Of a DNA stretch of 64,000 bases, positions 52,509 to 61,574 are shown piece by piece. Numbering within the stretch: position 1 is the first letter of the stretch; each line of letters starts with the position of its first letter. The stretch is taken from contig NZ_QFFU01000018.1 in the NCBI RefSeq assembly GCF_003131185.1, forward strand, positions 1-64,000, read 5' to 3'. This DNA is from Pseudomonas ovata. Lineage in GTDB: Bacteria > Pseudomonadota > Gammaproteobacteria > Pseudomonadales > Pseudomonadaceae. Under the pieces are notes generated by a model, which had not been told where the DNA came from, ran no database searches, and saw only the letters and a list, made by a program, of their open reading frames with translations. The translations under genes and the position numbers were made by a program.

Positions 52509-52963
52509 GCGCCCACACCGCGCAAGCCCTTGAGCAACTGCTGCACCACGACATCCCGCTGACCCGCGACATGGGCGTGAAGGTCATCGACTGGCAAGGC
52601 CACCGCCTGCGCCTGCATTTGCCGTTGGCACCCAACGTCAACCACAAGAGCACGCTGTTCGGCGGCAGCCTGTATTGCGGCGCCGTGCTGGCCGGCTGGG
52701 GCTGGCTGCACCTGCGCCTGCGCGAGGCGGGTATCACCGACGGGCATATCGTGATTCAGGACGGGCAGATCAACTACCCACTGCCAGTGCGCGGCGACGC
52801 GGTGGCGGTGTGCCAGGCGCCGCTGCAGGCGGCATGGGAGCGGTTTCTCGCCACCTACCAGCGCCGCGGCCGTGCGCGGCTGGCGTTGCACACGTTTATC
52901 CACGAACAGGCCAGTGAGGCAGCCGCGGTGCGGTTTGTCGGACAATTCGTGGTGCATCGGTAA
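52505..52963 (+). CDS. YiiD C-terminal-type thioesterase
   Basis: This 152-aa hotdog-fold protein has NVNHKSTLFGGSLYCGAVLA, the helix entry typical of the YiiD C-terminal (putative thioesterase) family, then INYPLPVRGDAVAVCQAP. It likely hydrolyses an acyl-CoA. The start overlaps the dctD stop (ATGA), so it is co-transcribed although functionally separate. A partial REP begins just after its stop. Confidence 0.85.
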   Translation: MSAHTAQALEQLLHHDIPLTRDMGVKVIDWQGHRLRLHLPLAPNVNHKSTLFGGSLYCGAVLAGWGWLHLRLREAGITDGHIVIQDGQINYPLPVRGDAVAVCQAPLQAAWERFLATYQRRGRARLALHTFIHEQASEAAAVRFVGQFVVHR

Positions 52964-53059
52964 CAAGGCACGCACCGTAGGAGCGGCCGGGCGGCGATCC
53001 GCTTCAGCCGCGACTAATGACGATCCCATGCAGAAGAGGCGATGCCTGCATCGGCCCTT

Positions 53060-53130
53060 TCGCGACCGTTGGTCGCTCCCACGGCTTTGTCATGACGCGG
53101 ATTACGCAGCAGCGACCATCGGTCGCGAAC
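53060..53130. repeat. REP pair (REPIN)
   Basis: CGCGACCGTTGGTCGCTCC and, inverted, AGCGACCATCGGTCGCG face each other about 35 nt apart between two convergent genes. The right arm is less conserved. A further single REP-like sequence (GTAGGAGCGGCCGGGCGGC) lies at about 52978-52996. Confidence 0.75.
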
Positions 53131-53143
53131 CACGATGGTGGCA

Positions 53144-53986
53144 TCACGCCCTGGCCAGCTCCAGCAGCCGGGTGCGCCAGGGGGCGTTGGCGGGCAGGGC
53201 GAGGAAGAACGGGTTGAGCAGTGATTCACGCGGCGGATAGCTGAACGGCTGGCCGTCGAGCTGCAATACCACGCCGCCGGCGCCTTCGAGTACGCCTTGT
53301 GCCGCTGCGGTGTCCCATTGCGAGGTCGGGGCCAGGCGCGGGTAGCAATCGGCACTGCCTTCGGCCAGCAGGCAGAATTTCAGCGAGCTGCCGATATTGG
53401 CCAGTTGCAACTCGCCCACCGCCTCGGCCAGTCCCGCCAGCAGCCGCTCCTGATCGGGGCTGGAATGGCGGCGGCTGGCAACCACGGTCACGCCCTGCCC
53501 GGCCGGTGGCCCGGTGCGCACGCTGATGGCCTGGCCTGCCCCGTCGGCTTCACGGCGCCAGGCGCCCAGGTCCTTGCCGCCCAGCCAGCAGCGGCCATTG
53601 GTGGGCATCGACACCACGCCGAACACCACCTGCCCGCGCTCGATCAGCGCGACGTTGACGGTGAACTCTTCGCTGCCGGCAATGAATTCCTTGGTGCCGT
53701 CCAGCGGATCGACCAGCCACCAGCGCTCCCAGGTGGCGCGCTCGGCCTGGGCAATGTTGGCGTCTTCTTCGGACAGCACGTGAATGCTCGGGTCCAGTGC
53801 CTGCAAGCCGTCGACCAGCACCTGATGCGCGGCCAGGTCGGCGGCGGTCACCGGCGAATCATCGGCCTTGGCCGTCACCGCCACGCCATTGCGCCAGAAC
53901 GGCAGGATCGCCTCACCCGCCTTCAGGGCCAGGCGCACGACCGGCGCCAGCAGTGGATGAGGCAGGTTGTCGAGCACGTCGGTCAT
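53144..53986 (-). CDS. cysQ: 3'(2'),5'-bisphosphate nucleotidase
   Basis: This 280-aa enzyme removes the 3'-phosphate from PAP made during sulfate assimilation. The inositol-phosphatase family metal motifs are HVLSEEDANIA and WLVDPLDGTKEFIAGSEEFT, with SQWDTAAAQGVLEGAGG at the C-terminus. The start overlaps the nudE stop (ATGA), the same pairing as in other pseudomonads. Confidence 0.94.
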   Translation of the reverse strand: MTDVLDNLPHPLLAPVVRLALKAGEAILPFWRNGVAVTAKADDSPVTAADLAAHQVLVDGLQALDPSIHVLSEEDANIAQAERATWERWWLVDPLDGTKEFIAGSEEFTVNVALIERGQVVFGVVSMPTNGRCWLGGKDLGAWRREADGAGQAISVRTGPPAGQGVTVVASRRHSSPDQERLLAGLAEAVGELQLANIGSSLKFCLLAEGSADCYPRLAPTSQWDTAAAQGVLEGAGGVVLQLDGQPFSYPPRESLLNPFFLALPANAPWRTRLLELARA

Positions 53987-54549
53987 GGCAGGAAGGTTCC
54001 TCGTTGGGTCAACAGATCGCGGGCCAGGTACAGGGCGGCCAGGGCACGACCTTCGCTGAAGTGCGGGTGCTGCGCCAGGCTGGCCAGGTCGCGCAGGTTG
54101 ATGGCCTCGACCCGGATCGGCTCGGGCTCGTCACCTTCAAGGCGCTCTTCGTACAGGTCGGTGGCCAGCACCACCTGGATTTTCTGGCTCATGTAGCCCG
54201 GCGACAGCGACAGTTCGGTCAGGTGTTCAAGCTGGCGGGCGCCGAAGCCGGCTTCTTCCTTGAGCTCGCGGTTGGCGGCGGCCAGCACGTCTTCGCCAGG
54301 TTCGATCAGGCCCTTGGGCAATGACAGCTCGTAGTCTTCGGTGCCGCCGCAGTACTCTTCGATCAGCAGGGCATGGTCGGCATCGCGCATGGCGACGATC
54401 ATCACCGCGCCATACCCGTTGCCGCGCCCGACCAGCCGTTCGTAGGTGCGCTCAACACCGTTGGCAAAGCGCAGCTGCACGGCCTCGACACGGAACAGGC
54501 GGCTGCTGGCGACGATTTCACGGTCAAGTACAGTGGGTTTCTGACGCAT
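53983..54549 (-). CDS. nudE: ADP compounds hydrolase NudE
   Basis: This 188-aa Nudix hydrolase cleaves ADP-ribose, NADH or ApnA. The Nudix box is complete: GLIEPGEDVLAAANRELKEE followed by AGF, with the metal-binding Glu residues. MRQKPTVLDREIVASSRLFR is the NudE start. It is upstream of cysQ in the same operon and divergent from yrfG. Confidence 0.93.
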   Translation of the reverse strand: MRQKPTVLDREIVASSRLFRVEAVQLRFANGVERTYERLVGRGNGYGAVMIVAMRDADHALLIEEYCGGTEDYELSLPKGLIEPGEDVLAAANRELKEEAGFGARQLEHLTELSLSPGYMSQKIQVVLATDLYEERLEGDEPEPIRVEAINLRDLASLAQHPHFSEGRALAALYLARDLLTQRGTFLP

Positions 54550-54642
54550 GACAAACTCCTTGGCATGAGCGCGGTACTATACGTGGCTTTTTCCGTCATC
54601 TGTTTCAGATATATTGCCCCTTCATCGTCAAGAGAGCCCCGT

Positions 54643-55305
54643 ATGCCTGCCCTGCCCTGGAGCGAGATCGACACCGTCCTGCTGGACATGGACGGCACGC
54701 TGCTCGACCTGCATTTCGACGAACATTTCTGGCTGCATCACCTGCCGCAGCGCTATGCCGAGCTGCACGGCATCAGCCTGGCGATGGCGTGGCTTGAGAT
54801 CAAACCGCTGTTCGTCGACCATGCCGGCACCCTGAACTGGTACTGCCTGGATTTCTGGAGCCGCGAGCTGAAACTGCCGATCCGCGAGCTCAAGCAGGAG
54901 GTCGCCCACCTGATCGCCCTGCGCCCGGACGCCGAGACGTTCCTGGCGGCGCTGCAAAGCGCCGGCAAGCAGGTGATCATGATCACCAACGCCCACCGCG
55001 ACTCGTTGTCACTGAAGATGGAACGCATCGAACTGGCGCCTTACTTCGAACGCCTGATCAGCTCGCACGACTATGGCTTTCCCAAGGAAAACCAGCAGTT
55101 CTGGGACGCCCTGCACGCCGACACCGCCTTCGACCCGGCCCGCAGCCTGTTCATCGACGACACCCTGCCGATCCTGCGCAGCGCCCGCACCTACGGCATC
55201 GCCCACCTGCTGGCGGTCAGCGAACCGGACAGCAGCAAGGGCCCGAAGGACACCGAGGAGTTTGCAGCGGTGGAGGATTACCGGGTGTTGATCGAAGGGT
55301 TATGA
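54643..55305 (+). CDS. yrfG: HAD-family GMP/IMP nucleotidase
   Basis: This 220-aa HAD hydrolase has motif I in DTVLLDMDGTLLDLHFDEH, motif II in VIMITNAHRD, a Lys in FPKENQQFW and motif IV in SLFIDDTLPILRSA. These match YrfG, a 5'-nucleotidase for GMP and IMP. The ATG at 54643 has AGAGAG upstream. It sits opposite nudE, the usual neighbour. Confidence 0.92.
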   Translation: MPALPWSEIDTVLLDMDGTLLDLHFDEHFWLHHLPQRYAELHGISLAMAWLEIKPLFVDHAGTLNWYCLDFWSRELKLPIRELKQEVAHLIALRPDAETFLAALQSAGKQVIMITNAHRDSLSLKMERIELAPYFERLISSHDYGFPKENQQFWDALHADTAFDPARSLFIDDTLPILRSARTYGIAHLLAVSEPDSSKGPKDTEEFAAVEDYRVLIEGL

Positions 55306-55332
55306 CATCCACACAGGGTATGGATGTCCGAC

Positions 55333-55473
55333 GTAGGAGCGCGCTTGCCCGCGACCGAGTGCGCAGCGCTCGCAAAAATTGTGTAGACGCTGAAAATTTA
55401 CGGCTGTAAATCTGCGAAACGCTGAAAATTTACGACTGCTAACGCAGCCGGTCGCGGGCAAGCGCGCTCCTAC
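55333..55473. repeat. Composite REP element, second copy
   Basis: It has the same perfect 25-bp inverted ends (55333-55357 and 55449-55473) as the element at 33753, and the same inner flanks (AGCGCTCGCAAAA on the left, TTTACGACTGCTAACGCAG on the right). The inner repeat differs: GACGCTGAAAATTTACGGCT and AACGCTGAAAATTTACGACT, about 32 bp apart. It lies between the convergent yrfG and lysM-type genes. Confidence 0.85.
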
Positions 55474-55481
55474 CACGGTTG

Positions 55482-55925
55482 TTACTCCGGTATACGCAGG
55501 GTCTGGCCGGGGTAGATCTTGTTCACGTCCTTGAGCATGGGTTTGTTGGCGTCGAAGATCTTCTGGTACTTGTTCGCGTCACCGTACACACGCTTGGAGA
55601 TGGCGCTCAGGGTGTCGCCTTTTTCGACGGTGACAAATTTTGCAGCGGCCGCAGTCGGTGCGCCGGCAGCAAGGGTCATCTGGTCGTCGACTTTCTCGAC
55701 GCCCTCGATATTGCCCAAGGCAAGCACGATCTTTTCCTTTTCTTCCTGGCTGGCCACTTCGCCGGTGACGGTAACGGTACTTCCCTCTACGCTCGTATGA
55801 ACGTTGGGATTACCCAGGCCCACCTTGGCGATATGATCTTTCAGCTTATCGGCGTGTGCGTCGCCGGGTGTCAGCGCATCGATGATGCTTTCTCCGGCGT
55901 CTTTCAGGAAACTGAAAATACTCAC
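55482..55925 (-). CDS. lysM: BON-LysM protein (YgaU/Kbp-like)
   Basis: This 147-aa cytosolic or periplasm-associated protein has a BON domain (VHTSVEGSTVTVTGEVASQE, about 42-90) and a C-terminal LysM domain (KFVTVEKGDTLSAISKRVYG ... IYPGQTLRIPE, about 96-146). E. coli Kbp with the same layout binds potassium. It starts with GTG at 55925, preceded by GAGGAGG. Confidence 0.92.
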   Translation of the reverse strand: MSIFSFLKDAGESIIDALTPGDAHADKLKDHIAKVGLGNPNVHTSVEGSTVTVTGEVASQEEKEKIVLALGNIEGVEKVDDQMTLAAGAPTAAAAKFVTVEKGDTLSAISKRVYGDANKYQKIFDANKPMLKDVNKIYPGQTLRIPE

Positions 55926-56058
55926 TGTGGTTCCTCCTCAAGATACGAAGCATAGGTGCCCCTTCAACCATAGACCGCGACGCCCGGTCCGAGTGCCGGC
56001 CCGACAAACGTAGCGCCAGTGCGTAGAATCGACCGACCGCCTGTCCCCCGGAGTGAGC

Positions 56059-56946
56059 ATGGACATCAAGCAATTGAAATTTCTGATCGCCCTCGACGAG
56101 ACCCGGCATTTCGGCCAGGCGGCGGCGCGTTGCAATATCACCCAGCCGACCCTGTCGATGCGCCTGCGCAGCCTGGAGCAGGAGCTGGGGCTGGAACTGG
56201 TCACGCGTGGGCAGCGTTTCGAAGGCTTTACCGCACCGGGTGAGCGGGTGCTGGCCTGGGCGCGTACCGTTGCGGCCGCCTACGAAGGGCTGCAGGCCGA
56301 GGCTGCGGCCTGCCGCGGCAATCTGGTAGGCACCTTGCGCCTGGGCGTGGTGCCGCTGTCGAGTTTTGATCCGTTGGCGTTGCTGCAACGCTTGCATCAG
56401 GCGCACCCGAACCTGAGCTTCGAATTGTCGTCGCTCAGCTCCGAACAGATCCTGGAACAGTTGGCGAGCAATCGCATCGACCTGGGCGTGTCGTACTTCG
56501 AGCGCCTGGACGCCAAGCGCTTCGAAGCCCTGCCCCTGGGCGAGACGCGCATGGGCCTGTTGTATGACCCGCGCCACTTCCAGTTCACCGAGGCGCCGCT
56601 GGGCTGGGCCGACCTGATCGAACTGCCGCTGGGCCTGCTGACCGGCAGCATGCATTTTCGCCAGTCCATCGACCACAACTTCCACAGCCGTGGCCTGCAG
56701 CCACAACCGCTATTGCAGACCGACGCGGTGCACCAACTGTTGCAGGCCGTCCAGGGCGGCCTGTGCTGCGCCATCATGCCGCTGGAAGGCGGCCTCGACA
56801 CCCTGAGCGAAACCCTGCGCCTGCACCCCATCGAAGACGCCCGCACCCTGGCCGGGCTGGGGTTGATCATGCGTAACACCGCACCGCGCTCGGCCTTGGC
56901 CGAAGTGTGCTTCGAGTTGATGAAGCAATCCCTGGGCCCGCAATGA
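56059..56946 (+). CDS. LysR-family transcriptional regulator
   Basis: This 295-aa regulator has the N-terminal winged HTH (MDIKQLKFLIALDETRHFGQ, AAARCNITQPTLSMRLRSLE) and a substrate-binding domain (GTLRLGVVPLSSFDPLALLQ onward). ATG 56059 was chosen because GGAG lies 5 nt upstream; a GTG at 56053 is possible. It is followed by fdhD in the same direction and probably regulates fdhD and the molybdoenzyme. Confidence 0.9.
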   Translation: MDIKQLKFLIALDETRHFGQAAARCNITQPTLSMRLRSLEQELGLELVTRGQRFEGFTAPGERVLAWARTVAAAYEGLQAEAAACRGNLVGTLRLGVVPLSSFDPLALLQRLHQAHPNLSFELSSLSSEQILEQLASNRIDLGVSYFERLDAKRFEALPLGETRMGLLYDPRHFQFTEAPLGWADLIELPLGLLTGSMHFRQSIDHNFHSRGLQPQPLLQTDAVHQLLQAVQGGLCCAIMPLEGGLDTLSETLRLHPIEDARTLAGLGLIMRNTAPRSALAEVCFELMKQSLGPQ

Positions 56947-57040
56947 TCGACCTGCTCTATCACGGCATCGGAACTAGCGATTAGACGCACAGCGGCAACC
57001 GGCCTAGGCTTACAGCCATCAATCTGCCGGTACTCCAGTC

Positions 57041-57880
57041 ATGCATGCCAAGCGCACGATCAGTACGGCGTCGGCCCTGGAAGCGCCCGCGCCCGGCGCC
57101 AGCCAGGCCTATCAGTACGCCGGCCTCGACGGCTCGCCAACAGCCGAAGCCGTCTTGGCCGAAGAAGTCGCCCTGGCCATCGCCTATAACGGCATCAGCC
57201 AGGCGGTGATGCTGGTCAGCCCCACCGATCTTGAAGACTTCGTGGTCGGTTTCAGCCTGGGCAGCGGCATCGTGGCCTCGGCCGACGAAATCTACGATTT
57301 CACCCTCAGTGGCTGTGGCTCGTCCATGCAGGCCGAAGTCGAGATCGCCAGCCGCGCTTTCTGGGCCCTGAAAGAACACCGTCGCCAGTTGACCGGTACC
57401 ACCGGCTGCGGCCTGTGCGGTGTGGAGGCAGTCGAGCAGGCCCTGCCGGAGCTTGCCGTATTACCCGGCGCGCCCCTGCCGCCGGCCGCGTGGCTGGACG
57501 GCCTGCGCCAGCGCATCGGCGCCTTCCAGCCATTGGGGCAGCACAGCGGTGCGGTGCATGCCGCCTTGTTCATGAATGACCAAGGTGAGTTGCTACTGGG
57601 CCGTGAAGACATCGGCCGGCACAACGCCCTGGACAAACTCATCGGCGCGCTGGTCCGGCAGAACATTGCCCTGGACGGCGGCGTGGCCGTCGTCACCAGT
57701 CGCTGCAGCCTGGAACTGATCCAGAAGGCCCTGCGCGCCGGCCTCCAGACCCTGGTCAGCCTGTCGTCGCCCACGGTACTGGCCCTGCAATGGGCGCGCA
57801 GCCATAACCTCAACCTGATCCACCTGCCGCAGCACAGCGCGCCGCGGGTTTACAGCCCTGCGATGGAGAACCGACCGTGA
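57041..57880 (+). CDS. fdhD: Formate dehydrogenase accessory sulfurtransferase FdhD
   Basis: This 279-aa protein transfers sulfur from IscS to the molybdenum cofactor of formate dehydrogenase-type enzymes. The catalytic Cys pair is in GTTGCGLCGVEAVEQ, and GREDIGRHNALDKLIG is the conserved cofactor-site block. It overlaps the oxidoreductase gene by GTGA, which points to that enzyme as its client. Confidence 0.95.
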   Translation: MHAKRTISTASALEAPAPGASQAYQYAGLDGSPTAEAVLAEEVALAIAYNGISQAVMLVSPTDLEDFVVGFSLGSGIVASADEIYDFTLSGCGSSMQAEVEIASRAFWALKEHRRQLTGTTGCGLCGVEAVEQALPELAVLPGAPLPPAAWLDGLRQRIGAFQPLGQHSGAVHAALFMNDQGELLLGREDIGRHNALDKLIGALVRQNIALDGGVAVVTSRCSLELIQKALRAGLQTLVSLSSPTVLALQWARSHNLNLIHLPQHSAPRVYSPAMENRP

Positions 57881-60210
57881 CTCATCATCAAGCCGACAAG
57901 ACCCCGACCCCGCGCTACAAGCCCTATAAAGGGCCGGCCGGCGGCTGGGGGGCACTGATCAGCGTGACCCAGGCCTGGCTGGGCAGCGACAACGCCCTGA
58001 AAAACCTGCGGGCCATGCTCAAGACCAACCAGAACGGCGGCTTCGACTGCCCCGGTTGCGCCTGGGGCGACTCGCCGGAAAGCGGCATGGTCAAGTTCTG
58101 TGAAAACGGCGCCAAGGCGGTCAACTGGGAGGCCACCAAGCGCCGCGTCGACGCCGCGTTCTTTGCCCGCCATAGCGTCAGCCAGTTGCTGGAGCAGAGC
58201 GACTACTGGCTCGAATACCAGGGCCGCCTGACCGAGCCGATGGTCTATGACCCGCAGAGCGACCGCTACAAGCCCATCGCCTGGGATGATGCCTTTGCGC
58301 TGATTGCCCGGCACCTCAATGCCCTGCCTGACCCGAACATGGCCGAGTTCTACACCTCGGGCCGGGCCAGCAACGAAGCGGCGTACCTGTACCAGTTGTT
58401 CGTACGCGCCTTTGGCACCAACAACTTCCCTGACTGCTCGAACATGTGCCACGAGGCCAGCGGCGTGGCCTTGTCGCAGAGTGTGGGGGTCGGCAAGGGC
58501 ACGGTGACGTTCGATGACTTCGAACACGCCGATGCGATTTTCGTGCTGGGCCAGAACCCCGGCACCAACCACCCGCGCATGCTCGATCCGCTGCGCGATG
58601 CGGTCAAGCGCGGTGCCCAGGTGGTGTGCGTCAACCCGCTCAAGGAGCGCGGCCTGGAACGCTTCCAGCACCCGCAGCACCCGCTGGAAATGCTCACCAA
58701 CAGCGACAAGCCGACCAACACCGCCTACCTGCGCCCGGCACTGGGCGGCGACATGGCACTGCTGCGCGGCATGGCCAAGTTCCTGTTGCAGTGGGAGCGC
58801 GAAGCCCAGGCCAGCAACAGCGAGCCGGTGTTCGACCACACATTTCTCAACGAGCACACCCATGGCCTGCTCGACTACCTGGCGGTGGTCGACGACACGC
58901 CGTGGAGCGTCCTGGTCGAACAGTCCGGCCTGCCGATGGAAGACATCGAGCGCGCCGCGCGCATGTACGCCAAGGGCAAGAACGTCATCATGTGCTGGGC
59001 GATGGGCATTACCCAGCACCGCCACTCGGTGGCAACCATCCAGGAAATCGCCAGCCTGATGCTGCTGCGCGGCAATATCGGCAGGCCAGGCGCCGGACTG
59101 TGCCCGGTGCGTGGCCACAGCAACGTGCAGGGCGACCGTACCATGGGCATCAACGAGCGCCCGCCGGCGTTCCTGCTCGACGCCCTGGAACAGCGCTTCG
59201 GCTTCAAGGTGCCGCGCGTCAACGGCCATAATGTGGTCGAGGCCATCCATGCCATGGCCGAGGGCCGGGCCAGGGTGTTCATCGCCCTGGGCGGCAACTT
59301 CGCCCAGGCCACCCCCGACAGCCCACGCACCGCCGCCGCCTTGCAGAACTGCGACCTGACCGTGCAGATCAGCACCAAGCTCAACCGCAGTCATCTGTTT
59401 CATGGCAAGCAGGCCCTGATCCTGCCGTGCCTGGGTCGTACCGACATCGACCTGCAGGCCGACGGCCCGCAAGCGGTGACGGTGGAAGACTCGTTCAGCA
59501 TGGTCCACGCCTCCAATGGCCAGTTGCAGCCCTTGTCGAAGCAGATGCGCTCGGAGCCTGCGATCCTGGCCGGCATCGCCAACGCCACGCTGGGCAAGCA
59601 ACCGGTGGACTGGCTATGGCTGGTCGAGGACTACCGCCGCATTCGCGACCTGATTGCCGACACCCTGCCCGGCTTCAAGGACTTCAACGAGCGGCTCAAG
59701 CACCCGGGTGGCTTCTACCTGGGCAACGCGGCCGGTGCCCGGCACTGGAACACCGCCACGGCCCGCGCCAACTTCAAGCCCAACCCGCTGCCCGGCAGCC
59801 TGATCGACGAGCGTGTGCATGCCACCGGCCAGGTGCCGGACCTGATCCTGCAATCGATGCGTTCGCACGATCAGTACAACACCACCATCTACGGGCTCGA
59901 TGACCGCTATCGCGGGGTCAAGGGCCAGCGCGACGTGGTATTCGTCAACGAGGCGGACATCGTTCGCCTGGGGTTCCAGCCCGGGCAGAAGGTCGACCTG
60001 ATCTCGATCTGGGGCGATGCGCACGAGCGGCGCGTCAAGGGCTTCACCTTGCTGGCCTTCGACATTCCTGCCGGCCAGGCGGCGGCCTACTACCCGGAGG
60101 TCAACCCGCTGGTACCGCTGGAGAGCGTCGGCGACGGCAGCCATACGCCAACGTCGAAGTTCGTGGCCATCCGCCTGGAACGCTCGGGCGCGTCGGCACG
60201 GATTGTCTGA
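57877..60210 (+). CDS. FdhF/YdeP-family molybdopterin oxidoreductase
   Basis: This 777-aa enzyme belongs to the FdhF/YdeP group of bis-MGD oxidoreductases. FDCPGCAWGDSPESGMVKFC holds its N-terminal cysteines, EFYTSGRASNEAAYLYQLFV and CSNMCHEASGVALSQSVGVG form the Mo-site region, and the C-terminal domain binds MGD (DQYNTTIYGLDDRYRGVKGQ). I see no selenocysteine; Cys in CHEASG may be the Mo ligand. True substrate is unknown. GTG start overlaps fdhD stop. A strong terminator follows. Confidence 0.9.
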   Translation: MTHHQADKTPTPRYKPYKGPAGGWGALISVTQAWLGSDNALKNLRAMLKTNQNGGFDCPGCAWGDSPESGMVKFCENGAKAVNWEATKRRVDAAFFARHSVSQLLEQSDYWLEYQGRLTEPMVYDPQSDRYKPIAWDDAFALIARHLNALPDPNMAEFYTSGRASNEAAYLYQLFVRAFGTNNFPDCSNMCHEASGVALSQSVGVGKGTVTFDDFEHADAIFVLGQNPGTNHPRMLDPLRDAVKRGAQVVCVNPLKERGLERFQHPQHPLEMLTNSDKPTNTAYLRPALGGDMALLRGMAKFLLQWEREAQASNSEPVFDHTFLNEHTHGLLDYLAVVDDTPWSVLVEQSGLPMEDIERAARMYAKGKNVIMCWAMGITQHRHSVATIQEIASLMLLRGNIGRPGAGLCPVRGHSNVQGDRTMGINERPPAFLLDALEQRFGFKVPRVNGHNVVEAIHAMAEGRARVFIALGGNFAQATPDSPRTAAALQNCDLTVQISTKLNRSHLFHGKQALILPCLGRTDIDLQADGPQAVTVEDSFSMVHASNGQLQPLSKQMRSEPAILAGIANATLGKQPVDWLWLVEDYRRIRDLIADTLPGFKDFNERLKHPGGFYLGNAAGARHWNTATARANFKPNPLPGSLIDERVHATGQVPDLILQSMRSHDQYNTTIYGLDDRYRGVKGQRDVVFVNEADIVRLGFQPGQKVDLISIWGDAHERRVKGFTLLAFDIPAGQAAAYYPEVNPLVPLESVGDGSHTPTSKFVAIRLERSGASARIV

Positions 60211-60232
60211 TCGCGGTCCAATAGCGGCCTGC

Positions 60233-60262
60233 AAAAAACGCCTGCAAAAACAGGCGTTTTTT
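60233..60262 (+). terminator. Terminator after the molybdoenzyme gene
   Basis: AAAAAACGCCTG-CAAAAA-CAGGCGTTTTTT is a clean stem with A- and T-runs, 22 nt after the stop codon. Confidence 0.9.
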
Positions 60263-60322
60263 ATGCGCTGAATTATTTCCCAAGCGGCTGTAACAAACTG
60301 TTACCTTTCAAGCTGCAGACAC

Positions 60323-60405
60323 AAAAAAGGCCTGTTTTTTAAAGAAACAGGCCGTGATCAAGTGAGCTATGACTGTTAAAAAACAATTAAGTTCCCTAGC
60401 AAAAA
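60323..60405 (-). ncRNA. Candidate small RNA on the minus strand (position matches sRNA P34 of PAO1)
   Basis: On the minus strand a stem GGCCTGTTTC-TTTAAAA-AACAGGCC is followed by TTTTTT, a strong terminator, but no minus-strand gene lies before it. Upstream, GCTAGGGAACTTAATTGT could hold the 5' end, giving an RNA of about 80 nt. From memory PAO1 has an sRNA called P34 (PA5181.1) beside the same oxidoreductase gene, which would fit. The 5' end is a guess. Confidence 0.45.
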
Positions 60406-60511
60406 CAGTAACTTAGCGCTTTGTGCGGCAATCGTGTTATTCGTCGGATTTGCATTGCATGAAGCATTTGTTAATTGCAGGATCGCCTCGTCATCAATCC
60501 GAGATTCCTTT

Positions 60512-60991
60512 ATGAAACTCTCCTCGATTCTGTTGTTGTCTCTTTCTCTCGTGACCGGTTCCGCCCTGGCGGGCGGTAACCTGGAAGCGGGCGTTGGTGG
60601 TGCATTGGGCGGGGTACTGGGTTCGGTCGTCGGTCAGCAGATCGGCGGCAGCACAGGTTCGGCCATCGGCGCCGGTCTGGGCGGCGCAGCCGGTGGTGCG
60701 GTCGGTGCCGATCGCCGTAACCGTACTGAAGCAGCCATCGGTGGCGGCCTGGGCGCAGCGGGCGGCAACGTCGTCGGCCGCAGCGTCGGCGGCAACACCG
60801 GCAGCCTGATCGGCGCAGCCGCCGGCGGCGGTGCCGGTGGTGCGCTGGGTAACTACATGGGCAACGAAAGCCGCGACGACGACCGTCGCTACCGTGGCGG
60901 CAATGACCGTCGTGAGTACCGTGGCGGCCGCGGCAACCGTGGCAATCATTACGGTCACCGCAAGCACGATCGCCATTGGCGTCATCGTTAA
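60512..60991 (+). CDS. Glycine-zipper exported protein
   Basis: This 159-aa protein has a signal peptide (MKLSSILLLSLSLVTGSALA, cut before GGN) and three glycine-zipper stretches (EAGVGGALGGVLGSVVGQQI, SAIGAGLGGAAGGAVGA, SLIGAAAGGGAGGALGNYMG). The tail is very basic and Arg/His-rich (DRREYRGGRGNRGNHYGHRK). It is likely associated with the outer membrane or periplasm; no more can be said. ATG 60512 starts the signal peptide. Confidence 0.85.
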   Translation: MKLSSILLLSLSLVTGSALAGGNLEAGVGGALGGVLGSVVGQQIGGSTGSAIGAGLGGAAGGAVGADRRNRTEAAIGGGLGAAGGNVVGRSVGGNTGSLIGAAAGGGAGGALGNYMGNESRDDDRRYRGGNDRREYRGGRGNRGNHYGHRKHDRHWRHR

Positions 60992-61066
60992 GCCCGGACG
61001 CACAACCTGCTGCATAAAGCCCACTGGCCGCTCTCGAGCGGCCAGTCTGGTTTCAGGGCAACGCTT

Positions 61067-61495
61067 TCAGGACAACGCTTGCAACGCCTCGCGCAAGGCT
61101 TCGGGCAGTGGCGCCGGCTGCTGTGACACACGGTCCACGAACACATGTACGAATCGCCCGGCCGCGCAGGGTTCTGGCTCACCGACCCTGAACACCGCCA
61201 CGTCGTATTGCACTGAACTGCCGCCAAAACGCGCCACGCGCAGCCCCACTTCGATCAGTTCGGGGTAGGCGATGGACGCGAAATAGTCACAGGACGAACT
61301 CACCACCAGCCCTGCCACCGGGCCGTCGTGAATATCCAGCGCGCCGCGCTCGATCAGCCAGGCATTGATGGCGCTGTCGAAAAAACCGTAATAGGTGACG
61401 TTATTGATGTGGCCGTAGATATCGTTGTCCTGCCAGCGCGTGGTGATGGGCTGGAAGTGACGATAGTGATGGCGTGCTGGAATCTCTTCAGACAT
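61067..61495 (-). CDS. Acyl-CoA thioesterase (4-hydroxybenzoyl-CoA type)
   Basis: This 142-aa hotdog-fold enzyme has the family motif RWQDNDIYGHINNVTYYGFF with the catalytic Asp and the GHxNN segment. SSSCDYFASIAYPELIEVGL and SVQYDVAVF follow as expected. It hydrolyses acyl-CoA; the natural substrate is unknown. It is divergent from the first rsmX copy. Confidence 0.9.
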   Translation of the reverse strand: MSEEIPARHHYRHFQPITTRWQDNDIYGHINNVTYYGFFDSAINAWLIERGALDIHDGPVAGLVVSSSCDYFASIAYPELIEVGLRVARFGGSSVQYDVAVFRVGEPEPCAAGRFVHVFVDRVSQQPAPLPEALREALQALS

Positions 61496-61574
61496 GGTCC
61501 GGGCTCATGAAGACGGCGAAACGGCTGACTACGGTACAGGGACAGAGCGTGTTTGCCGACCGCCCGGGAGTTCA

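Noticed and set aside
57850..59601. 583-codon minus-strand open frame opposite the molybdoenzyme gene
   Set aside because: Antisense shadow; the plus-strand gene is a full-length known family coupled to fdhD.
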